A stretch of DNA of 31,506 bases. Source: Saprospiraceae bacterium. Its GTDB lineage: Bacteria; Bacteroidota; Bacteroidia; Chitinophagales; Saprospiraceae. The DNA is taken from the NCBI GenBank assembly GCA_016714785.1, contig JADKCC010000001.1, forward strand, positions 1 through 31,506. The letters run 5' to 3'. Below the pieces are notes generated by a model. That model did no database searches, was not told the origin of the DNA, and saw only the letters and a program-made list of their open reading frames with translations. Each line of letters starts with the position of its first letter. The first letter of the stretch is position 1. The translations under genes and the position numbers were made by a program. Shown here in pieces: positions 10,059-18,699 of the stretch.

Positions 10059-10715
10059 TCAACGTAGGCTTCGCGGAGCAACTCGCTGAATGTATGAATG
10101 AATGGAGTGCAGCGTAATGAGAACATCGTGAAATGTAGCAAACGCAATGAATGGAAGTAAAAGGGGATGGAGGATAAAATTAAAAGATTTATATTCTACG
10201 ATTTTAGCTGCAAGGCGATTTTCTAAGTATTGATTACCACCCATTAAACTGTTTAGAATGAATTTTGCTTCAGTATGGTAATTAGAGATCTTAGCAAGTG
10301 GCCAATGTGATGGTGGTTGTTGTAAGTTTGTAATTCTGTCAGCTAATTTCACACTCCAGACTTCTTTGGGCTGTAATTTAATCCTTTCAATACTATCGGT
10401 TAGCTGATCTTGTTTAGGTAGTGATTTGTTTTTTGAAAGTGCTAATACTCCTTCTGCAACCCTTGGAGAAAAAACAGATGATAATTCTTCAAAGGTTGTA
10501 TCAGTATCTTCTAAGGTGTCATGAAGTAAAGCTAACTGAACCGCAAAACCAGTGTCAAAATCAAATGAAAATTGTGATGCAAAAATGATTTCCATGGTTA
10601 CATTACTTAGATGTACTAAATAAGGAAGATCTGTACCGGGTACTTTTTGTCCAATTTCATGGTGTTTTGCAGTAGCAAAAAGAATAGTTTTTTGATAAAT
10701 GTCTTGATGTACCAT
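10059..10715 (-). CDS. HD-domain (p)ppGpp hydrolase-like protein
   Basis: Small single-domain HD phosphohydrolase of the RelA/SpoT or MESH1 type. It has PYLVHLSNV (first His), ALLHDTLEDTDTTFEEL (HD pair plus the ED pair) and VKLADRITNL, all in the proper order within about 130 residues. Family members hydrolyse (p)ppGpp or related nucleotides using Mn2+. The expected domain ends near EYKSF (about 10180). The last 38 residues to 10059 look like read-through into non-coding DNA after a lost stop. There is no synthetase domain. It lies downstream of the YgjP-like gene and may close the defence operon. Confidence 0.75.
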   Translation of the reverse strand: MVHQDIYQKTILFATAKHHEIGQKVPGTDLPYLVHLSNVTMEIIFASQFSFDFDTGFAVQLALLHDTLEDTDTTFEELSSVFSPRVAEGVLALSKNKSLPKQDQLTDSIERIKLQPKEVWSVKLADRITNLQQPPSHWPLAKISNYHTEAKFILNSLMGGNQYLENRLAAKIVEYKSFNFILHPLLLPFIAFATFHDVLITLHSIHSYIQRVAPRSLR

Positions 10716-10818
10716 TTTGTAATGTTTATGATTTATAAAATGTGGTAAAAAATATATTCAGATTTCATCCCAACATAATCTTTATTTGGTCAAGATGAAT
10801 AAATCGATATTAAAAATA

Positions 10819-11529
10819 TCAATACTCCCACCCCGGGTGACTGACAGGTAGCTTATTGAGTTCGTCTTTGTAGTGGCGCCAATTGGGGAGATGGTGGTTT
10901 AGGAGAGAGATGAAGCGATCGTTGTGTTTGCGCTCTATGAGATGGACCAACTCATGAACTACAATGTACTCAATACAATGAAGTGGTTTTTTGGCTAATT
11001 CTAGATTTAGAAGGATGGATTTATGATCGGTGTTGCAGCTGCCCCATTTGGTTTTCATGGAGCGGATGCGCCAAGCGGATGCTGTGACACCGATTTTTTG
11101 TTCCCATGTAGAGATCATATCTGCTACTGTTGTTTTTAATTGGGTGCGGTACCATTCATTCATGACTTCCTGACGCTTCTCTGGACTACTGCTTTCACTG
11201 ATGTGCATGTAGATGGTAGATTTGTCAAGTATGATTTTTGGTGAAGCTGTGGATGGGACCAACTTCAACATGTATTTTCTGCCTTGGAAATAATGGGTCT
11301 CTTTGTTGATAAAAAGTCTATTGCTTTCTCGCTGTTGACCACGGATTTTCTTTTGTTGTTTTTTGATCCATGCAAGTTTTGAGATGGCATATAGTCTGAT
11401 GGTTTCTGGAGTGAGATTGAGCGGTGCTGCTATTCGTACATTGCCATCTGGTGGCATGACACTCAGGTGTATGTTTTTGATCTCTTTTTGAATCAAGTCT
11501 ATTTGTATGTCACCAAGTGAAAAGGTCAT
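10819..11529 (-). CDS. YgjP-like M48-family zinc metallopeptidase
   Basis: 236 residues, intact. The zinc motif HELVHLIERKH (about 10930-10962) is preceded by MKTKWGSC and by SILLNLELAKKP, the conserved YgjP/DUF45 block. A second region, NWRHYKDELN, follows. The N-terminal half has the mixed beta strands usual in this family. Members are cytosolic WLM-like proteases whose substrates are poorly known, and they often sit directly after hsdR in type I restriction operons, as here (76 bp from the hsdR stop). It is probably cotranscribed. No frameshift. Confidence 0.85.
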   Translation of the reverse strand: MTFSLGDIQIDLIQKEIKNIHLSVMPPDGNVRIAAPLNLTPETIRLYAISKLAWIKKQQKKIRGQQRESNRLFINKETHYFQGRKYMLKLVPSTASPKIILDKSTIYMHISESSSPEKRQEVMNEWYRTQLKTTVADMISTWEQKIGVTASAWRIRSMKTKWGSCNTDHKSILLNLELAKKPLHCIEYIVVHELVHLIERKHNDRFISLLNHHLPNWRHYKDELNKLPVSHPGWEY

Positions 11530-11604
11530 TCTATTTAATTACTAATGTTTAATTACCAATTACTAATGGGATGCGGTATTATGAAAATCATCCGATGGGG
11601 CTTA

Positions 11605-14600
11605 TCAATCGAATTCTCTTTGTTTGGCGATGATGTCAAAGATTTTATTGGTCTCATCTATATTTTTCAACTCCTGATAGATGGCTTTTTTGATGATGTT
11701 TTCTTTTGCACTATCTCCTTTCCATCCATTGGGTGCGTACTCTACGACGGCTTCGTACACTGCCATAGCTTTTTCGACGTCGTCATCAAAGAAGTGATAC
11801 AACGCTACTTTGGCAGGTGTATTGATTTTGTCAGGTGTGTTGGTGGTTTTGCCTTCTTGTACTTGTTTGGCAAGTTCTGCAATCATGGACAAATACTGTT
11901 CGTAGGTGAGTGCTTTGTCTTTTCTTTCCTTTGATGATCTGGTCCAATAATCGGCTCATACTCTCATAAAAAGAAGGGTCATTGAGATGTTCTTTTACGA
12001 TTTTGGTTCTGACATTGTTTTCTATGGTTTCTGCTACGGCATCTTTTGATTTTTTAATATCTTGTGGTAATGATTCTATGGCTGAATCTAATCCTGATTT
12101 GACAATGATCTCAAGTAATGATAAACTATCGAATGCTGATATCTTGCGTGAAGCGTCTGCCTGGATGTAATGGTCTATCAGGTATCGCATATCTGCTTCA
12201 TAGTCTTTGATATCAAGGATCTCACCACTAGCATATTTGATCATGTCTCTGAGATTGATGAAAAAAGTCTGTCTATTGGTGATATGTGATACTTCTGATG
12301 GTGTAAATCCTGCTTCTGCCATTTCATCAGCAATATTGGCGTAAGCTCTTATGAGTGCTACGGTCTTTTTGTATAATTCCTGACGAAGGTGCTCACTGTC
12401 TTGAAGATCAGCTGGTATCTCGGTATTGCCACAGAAGTAATATCTGTAATCACTGTCGTGTTTCGGATGTGGTACTGGCTCACATATATATTCTAATTGC
12501 TCCAATGCTGTCATCAATCGCTCTTTGCCTTTCTCCAATCTGGATTGCATCATGATATCGATATCTTCCTTCTCATAGTCATCATATACCAATTCTGACG
12601 TGTACACTTGGATAGCACCGGTACCTTTATCGTTTACGAGATTTTTGAAAAGGTCTTTGTAATCTACGATGTAACCCAACTCTTTATCATCAGTGTCAAG
12701 CCTATTGACTCTACAGATTGCTTGAAACAATCCATGGTCTTGCATAGATTTGTCGATATAGAGATAGGTACAACTCGGTGCATCAAAACCTGTCAATAGC
12801 TTGGATACCAATACAAGTATTTTCATCTGTGATGGATGATTTATAAACAAGTCTTTTATCTTATCTTCATACTCTTCGGTGGATGTGTCTGTGATGGTGT
12901 GTTCGTTTTTGCCCAAAATACTCATGTAAGTATTATACATGAATTGTTTGTGGGTTTCTGAATCTTCTCCTGTCTCTTCGTTTTTGACATCACGATACGA
13001 TGGATTGTAACTGGTGACGATACCACATTTGTTTTTGAGCGGTGTAGTCTGAAACAATTCGTAATACCTACAAGCTTCATATATACTACTTGCTACCAAG
13101 ATGGCTGTACCTTTATTATTGCTAATACGGGGTTTGACACTGAAATCCAGAATGATGTCATTGACTATTTGCATCATTCTACTTGATGAACTGAGCACTG
13201 CTTGCATGGTGCCCCATCGTTTTTTCAGTTCATATCGTTGGTAATCATTAAGTCCTTTTGTTTTGGCGTCAAACCATTTGTCTATATTCTCTTGTGATGT
13301 AATTCGCTGATCTATGTCTCTGGCTTCATATACTAAATCGAGTACTACGCCATCGGTGACTGCTTCATTAAACTTGTATGTGTGGATATAAGTACCAAAT
13401 ACTTCCAAACTCGTTTGCTTGTCAGTCTTGAGTAGTGGTGTACCTGTAAAACCAATGAAGGTAGCATCAGGCATCATGGCTTTCATGGCTGTATTGAGTT
13501 TGCCACCTTGTGTACGGTGACATTCATCTACAAATACAAAAAGATTGCCTACTACCTTGGGTGGATTGCTCTTGATGTCTGCAATGAAAGCATCCATCTC
13601 GTTTGCATTGGTCTTACCAAATTTATGGACTAAACTACACAATAGTCTTGGTGATGGTTGAGATAATTTGAACATTAAATCTTTACCACTTTTAGCTCTT
13701 TCTAGGGTGTTTTCGCCTGCACTAGCAAATACTTTTTTGATCTGTTTGTCTAGTTCTGTACGGTCGGTGATGATGGCTATACGTGCAGTAGGATCATTGG
13801 CCAATATCCATTTTGCTAGTAGGACCATGGTGATACTTTTGCCCGAACCTTGTGTATGCCAAATGATACCGCTCTCTTTTCTTGCTACAAATTTTTGTGA
13901 TTCTTTGATACCAAAATACTGATGGTAACGTGGTAGTTTCTTTTGTCCACCATCAAAAAGGATAAAGTCGTGAATGATCTCTAAGAAACGTATTTTGTTG
14001 CACATCTTCCGGAGATACTTGTCCAATAAAAATGGTTCGTATGTACTCTCGTCTTCTCTCCATTGCAAGTAATATTTGGCAGGTGTCCCTATTGTACCGT
14101 AACGAAGTCCTTCACTATCATTACCTGCAAAACAGATCTGAATGGTCGAAAAAAGGATTCTATAAATTCTGGTTGTTGATTGGTCAGATTCTGACGAATA
14201 CCTTCTGTGATGCCTTTGCTACTTTTTTTGAGTTCAATGACTGCTAGTGCTATGCCATTTACATAAAGTACGATATCGGGTCTTTTCTCTAAGTTGCCTT
14301 GGATGGTGACTTCTTCGGCTATGTAAAAATCATTGCGCTCGGGATGATGCCAATCTATGAGCCAAACGGTATCGGTATGCTTGCCTATGGTTTCCTTGAC
14401 ATCTACTCCATAATGCAATAAATTATAAACTGCAAGGTTATTGAAATACAGTTTACGCTGGTAATTGGTAGATTCGGACTTTAAGACGGAGATGGCTTTG
14501 GTAGCCAATGTATCAGAATAACCTTGTGTCTCTGTAAGGAACATCCTAAGTGGTATTTCTTCTATATTACTATTGCCATATCGGTACTGAAGATTACCAC

Positions 14601-14679
14601 CAAATAATGGTATGTACCCCAATTCTTGGTCAAATAGTTTGACTACTCTGTCTTGTGTGGCTCGTTCTGAAGAAATCAT
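11605..14679 (-). pseudogene. hsdR: Type I restriction enzyme R subunit, two frameshifts
   Basis: Reconstructs to about 1,024 residues, normal for HsdR. The N-terminal nuclease domain holds RPDIVLYVNGIALAVIELKK (PD-D/ExK type). The motor has Walker A HTQGSGKS (about 13845), DECHRTQGG (about 13520) and GFTGTPLL, followed by the second RecA-like domain with LLTGFDAPSC and CRVNRLD. The C-terminal region ends in AKQREFD. Breaks lie near 14080 (between nuclease and motor) and near 11925 (close to the C-terminus). HsdR supplies ATP-driven translocation and cleavage in the HsdR2M2S1 complex. It starts 15 bp after darG, an unusual neighbour. If the breaks are real, restriction activity is lost. Confidence 0.9.
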
Positions 14680-14693
14680 AGTTTGGGTGGCTA

Positions 14694-15746
14694 TTAGGCA
14701 AAAACTTCTGTTCTGTATTGTATAAGGTGATGGTAAGCCAACTCTACTAAGTCTTGGCTAAAAAGATCTGTTTTTCTATTGCTCCAATGTGATATGGCTT
14801 GCATCACCTGATCTATGGTCATGTTTTCATTGTCCTTGAGTATAAAATCTACAGTAGCTAGTACTTCTAAAGAAAGTTCTGATGTGTATCCTGATAAAAA
14901 GTAAATAAATCCTTTAGTCTTTCCTATCTTCTTTGAGTCCATTTTCTTATGGACGTATTCATTGACTTCATCCCACTTACTATAATTGAGTTTTATGGTT
15001 CAAAAGGTTTGGCTTGTCCTTGCTCCATTCCTTTGAGATAAACACCATTCAGTTGGTAAAGTACTTTCTCTACCCCGAACGCATAAGGACCATAATGATG
15101 TTTCTGAAAGTCGAGATTGAGATTCTGACCTTTGCGCTGTAGGAAATAAGCTAATTTATTTGCTGTAAATAGACTACTGTACTCACCCAAACTTTCGAAG
15201 GCAAATAATGCATATAGAAGCGATGCTCTAGCAGGTGTGAGTTGTATATCACGTTTATGATCTTGGGCTTGTAACACGGCTTTGATGGCTTCATTAGGTT
15301 CGAATACTTGTATATCTACATCTAAACCTGAGAGTTTCTCTTCGATCATTGCTTTGACCTTGGTCCAATCAAGACCACCATTGCCACATCCCAAAGGTGG
15401 GATAGCTATGCTAGGTATCTTTTCTTCTTGTTATGATCAATGTCCTTAATGCATCCAACCCTTTATCAATATACTCATACTTAGATGGTTGACGCCAATG
15501 TACTTTGGTAGGGAAATTGATGATAAATTTGCGACCGCTCTGTAGATTTTCATCCCATACGGCTACTAATTTACCTGGTACTAAGGTTTTGTTTTTGCAA
15601 GCGTCGAGATAGACTTTGTTATTGTATTTGAATGCTTCTTTAAACTGTAATGCAATGCCTTTGCCCATGACACCAACGGTGTTGACTGTATTGACCAATG
15701 CTACGGCATCAGATTGCATCATGTCTCCTGTGGTAAATGTGATCAT
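14694..15746 (-). pseudogene. darG: DarG antitoxin (macrodomain DNA ADP-ribose glycohydrolase), two frameshifts
   Basis: The macrodomain starts MITFTTGDMMQSDAVALVN and continues NTVGVMGKGIALQFKEAF, FIINFPTKVHWRQPSKYEYI, and in the next frame IPSIAIPPLGCGNGGLDW. These are the ADP-ribose binding loops of DarG, including the NTVNTVG-MGKG block. The C-terminal domain follows with LTPARASLLYALFAF, ANKLAYFLQRKG and FQKHHYGPYA, typical of DarG's toxin-binding part. It ends YRTEVFA after about 350 residues. DarG removes ADP-ribose from thymidine in DNA and also binds DarT. Breaks lie near 15410 and 14990. It starts 72 bp after darT and ends 15 bp before hsdR. Confidence 0.88.
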
Positions 15747-15817
15747 CTGTTAAAAATAATATTGTGCGTGAGTATGAACAGAAATATGTGTAAAATTAGT
15801 ATTATTTAACAAATCAT

Positions 15818-16356
15818 TTACTTTTTGGCTGCATTTTCATTGTAGGCACAAAAGATTCTATGAGATGTACAGGTACTTCTTTATAAACAAGAAATTCAGC
15901 TTGATATTTTCGGTCGGTCCGTGTTGCCGTCGGATTTTTTAAAATTGCATGCATAGATGTTTCCCAATCGATGGCATCAATCTGACTCAAATCATTATAA
16001 TGTCTGGTACTGCATCATTGGCTTGTCCATCTGTAAAAAACCAAAGCTCATCATGGGCTGCTAAATCGTTTATTTTGCATCTTATGACTAATATATCTTC
16101 AGGGCCTTCGCTTTGGAACTAGGCGCATAATACCTGTCTGAATATTGCATAACATGATCGATTTGGGTGTAAAATAAAACGGAACATAATCTCCTATATT
16201 ACCGTGGTCGTGGATGCGAACAGGTGTAGTACTTCTGACATCGATGATCTCTGGATGGCCTATCTGGATGTAACCGTCACTTGCCTTGGGATGATTTTTG
16301 TTCAAAATACCATGGTCCAAAATATGGGACAGATTGTCTATATGGGTGATGCGGTA
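15818..16356 (-). pseudogene. darT: DarT toxin (DNA ADP-ribosyltransferase), frameshifted, N-terminus uncertain
   Basis: Frames join to YRITHIDNLSHILDHGIL, then NKNHPKASDGYIQIG, VRIHDHGNIGDYVPFYFTPK, SIMLCNIQTGI, CKINDLAAHDELWFFTDGQA and YQAEFLVYKEVPVHLIES. These are the conserved DarT blocks. The Glu in the last block is the usual catalytic residue, and the FYFTPKS region lies by the NAD site. DarT adds ADP-ribose to thymidine in DNA and blocks replication. About 180 residues are present, some 20 fewer than usual. The start is obscured because the sequence directly upstream looks like hsdS. Breaks lie near 16350, 16120 and around 16000-15900. It precedes its antitoxin darG. Confidence 0.85.
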
Positions 16357-16363
16357 GCAAAAA

Positions 16364-17389
16364 ATTTAAGTGAAATTTCAAATTAGTATTTAAATTCATT
16401 TGAGAACCTGTTATCCCATTTTTGCCCAATCCTTTTCATTAAAACTTAAAAAATAAATATAAAAATTTTTCTCATTTGGATTACTAAAGCATTAATCCAT
16501 GTTGGATTGCAAACATCAATTTTTAAAATAGTGTTTACCAACAGTGCCAAATCTGACAAGTAAGGTATTTACGCTCTACAAATCTTATTAGCTTTAATAC
16601 CTAATTCTGAAACCTGTCTTCTCAGTTAATATTTTTTTTTGTATCGATATCACTGTAACCCAACCAATAGAAGAATTATTATCAAACCATTTTAAATCAT
16701 CGATTGGTCTTGGGGATGCCCCCCTTACAATATCACCTACATCCCCCAACTTCTTCACTTCCCACCCTTCTTTTGGTTTTAGGAGCTCTTGCATGGCACC
16801 TTGTTTGATGGCTCTTTTTTTGGCTATGAGCTGCTCTAGAGATGATATGAGTGCGGCGGTATCAGAGAGTGCTGTGGCTATTGCTTTTTGTTCGGATTGT
16901 TTTTGGGATAAGAATTGGTAACTTTTGCAAGTTTCCCCTAGTATAAGCTTTGCTGGTTATGATGCCTTGACAATATTTTATCTAAAAGTTCATAACCAAA
17001 TCAAAATTTAATAAACTGATACAAATATGTTTTTGTCAGTTCTTTTTAGGATATAAAACCATACAAGATTGATTACTTGTTGCTAAAATTACAGTTGAGA
17101 TTCCACTTCATAATTGTTCCTGATGTTCTAAAAACCCCTTTTTACCATCATAATGTTTCTAGAATATTTTTAAATTTAAGTTAACCCATCTTTAATATTT
17201 TTTCTTTAGTATCCTGATGATATTATGAAAACCATCCATATAGTTTACCATGGGATGTCCCATATGTAAAATTCAGGATTTCTTTATGTTTGACCATTTT
17301 GAAACCATCAAAAACATCTCTGAAACTTTCAAATCCCAATCTTCCGGTATTGGCCCTAATTCTGTATTTTTATATGTTGATGTTGTCAT
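16364..17389 (-). pseudogene. hsdS: Type I restriction specificity subunit, frameshifted and shortened
   Basis: The start at 17389 encodes MTTSTYKNTELGPIPEDWD, a classic HsdS opening. Target-recognition domain 1 is readable in changing frames to LYQFIKFDFGYELLDKIL and LQKLPILIPK. The central coiled coil EQKAIATALSDTAALISSLE, then KRAIKQGAMQELL, spans about 16790-16905. Domain 2 begins GWEVKKLGDVGDIVRGASP (about 16720-16776), then breaks at 16594. It resumes as FLSFNEKDWAKMGITGSQM and NLNTNLKFHLN (about 16364-16450), where darT begins. The middle of domain 2 and the second coiled coil are missing, so this is shorter than the usual 400 or more residues. HsdS sets the DNA target for methylation and cutting. 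Confidence 0.78.
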
Positions 17390-17436
17390 GGTGTGTTAGA
17401 TTGAAGATGTTTTTTTATTTATTCTAGCCAATATGG

Positions 17437-17477
17437 ATACCCATCCCCGGCCCTTCCCTTAAAAAGGAAGGGTGACG
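17437..17477. repeat. REP-like palindromic repeat, copy 1
   Basis: 41 bp identical to 17545-17585. It contains CATCCCCGGCC and a stem CCCTTCC ... GGAAGGG around an A-rich loop. The structure suits a REP/MITE-like element or a bidirectional terminator. Confidence 0.75.
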
Positions 17478-17544
17478 TGATGTTGTAATCGTCTTTGCAT
17501 TTTGCAGACTTTGCATACTTTGCAAAGAAGGTTGTCAACAATTT

Positions 17545-17585
17545 ATACCCATCCCCGGCCCTTCCCTTAAAAAGGAAGGGTGACG
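17545..17585. repeat. REP-like palindromic repeat, copy 2
   Basis: 41 bp identical to 17437-17477, in the same orientation, 108 bp further on. The seven-base-pair stem and loop are the same. Perfect identity in a window with many indels suggests recent spread or functional constraint. Confidence 0.75.
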
Positions 17586-17711
17586 CACCGGCTTGGCTTT
17601 TCTAGCGATAATTTATGGTGGATAGTATTGATTTGGCTTTTGTTTTTCTTTGCAAATGTTATTATTACTGCAAAGAGAAGCAAAGAAGATTGCAAAGAAG
17701 AATTTTGTAAG

Positions 17712-18623
17712 CTATTGATTATCAGCATCATGTTCTTTGCTAGTTTTTGATTTTAAATTTTCTAATATCATTTGTGTCAGATCGTCCATTCTCGAGAAAG
17801 CAAACCATTTTTTACCCAAATCTTTGAGCGATGCACCTATATGATACAGCTCTGTGTCATCGATGATCAAAAATCTATCATGACTATTAGGGTGAATTTT
17901 TATTTCGATCATTGGATATTGTGCATTATGTTTGTCCAAATCAACTTGTAAAGGTGCAGAAATAGACTTAGTATATATCACTGCTGCTACATCTGTTCTT
18001 CTTTTGGTAAGGAGAAGCAAAGTGCTTTCATCGATATAATTATCTATAAGTATATTGGATTTCGTGGCATTTTTGACTAGATCGGCTACAAACACGTATG
18101 CATCAAATATCTGTCCGTCAAAAAAAATGCCCTTATCGGGTTGTTTGTCCTTACTTTCTAAGGCTTTAAAAATTTGTTCAAACTTATGATCTGTTTCTAT
18201 TTGTTTGGTTTCCACCTTATCTAGTCGTTGAAAAAGTGCTGCATTATTTAAAATAAATTTTCTCATATTTACAAAAGCTCGCATAATATTGATACTTACT
18301 TCTGCCGCCTTATCGCTTTTGAGCACAGCAGAAACTGCCGCTACTCCTTGTTCTGAAAATACGTATGGCAAATAACCCCCTAAACTTTGTTTAGAAGGTA
18401 TCGCAAAATGCGATACCATAAAATCAACTTCACTTTCAGTCAACTGAAACATGAAATCATTTGGAAAACGGTTAGCATTTCTTTTTACTTGTTCTCGTAA
18501 GCGGATGGGTTTTACTCCATAAAACTCTGCCAAGTCTTTATCCAATACAACCTGCAAACCCCGTATTGTAAAAATTCGGTTTTCAATTTCTTTTTGACTT
18601 ATGATAGAAGGTGTGTCGTTCAT
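17712..18623 (-). CDS. ORF6N-domain DNA-binding protein with PLD-like C-terminus
   Basis: Intact, 303 residues. The N-terminal ORF6N domain (residues about 10-100) has IFTIRGLQVVLDKDLAEFYG, LREQVKRNANRFPNDFMFQL and YVFSEQGVAAVSAVL. A coiled coil RLDKVETKQIETDHKFEQIF follows. The C-terminal half has NILIDNYIDESTLLLLTKR and SHDRFLIIDDTELYHIGAS, then LKDLGKKW. The H-D-R-F and YHIG-S-KD pattern recalls one half-site of phospholipase-D-like proteins. Such proteins are often found inside type I restriction operons; their role there is unproven, perhaps regulation or DNA binding. It lies 77 bp from hsdM. No frameshift, unlike its neighbours. Confidence 0.82.
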   Translation of the reverse strand: MNDTPSIISQKEIENRIFTIRGLQVVLDKDLAEFYGVKPIRLREQVKRNANRFPNDFMFQLTESEVDFMVSHFAIPSKQSLGGYLPYVFSEQGVAAVSAVLKSDKAAEVSINIMRAFVNMRKFILNNAALFQRLDKVETKQIETDHKFEQIFKALESKDKQPDKGIFFDGQIFDAYVFVADLVKNATKSNILIDNYIDESTLLLLTKRRTDVAAVIYTKSISAPLQVDLDKHNAQYPMIEIKIHPNSHDRFLIIDDTELYHIGASLKDLGKKWFAFSRMDDLTQMILENLKSKTSKEHDADNQ

Positions 18624-18699
18624 ATTAATTTTTACTTTATCTTTGTGCCAGTCTTATTCCCCATAGCCCCTGAAGCAATTCAAGCTATGGGGTATCGCT

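Larger units (their letters stand above)
17390..17711. other. Intergenic region with palindromic repeats and TTTGCA clusters
   Basis: No gene seen. It holds two 41-bp identical palindromic repeats and two groups of TTTGCA/TGCAAAG words (17493-17527 and 17648-17700), the second group mostly inverted relative to the first. It separates the ORF6N gene from hsdS. Confidence 0.55.

Noticed and set aside
10059..10175. Last 38 residues of the HD protein
   Set aside because: Low similarity to the family and composition like the non-coding stretch beyond; treated as read-through, though left within the CDS coordinates.
15300..15330. GGTTCGAAT as a tRNA T-loop
   Set aside because: It lies inside darG coding sequence and no cloverleaf arms surround it.
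17437..17585. CRISPR-like repeats
   Set aside because: Only two copies, 67 bp between them, strongly palindromic, no cas genes.
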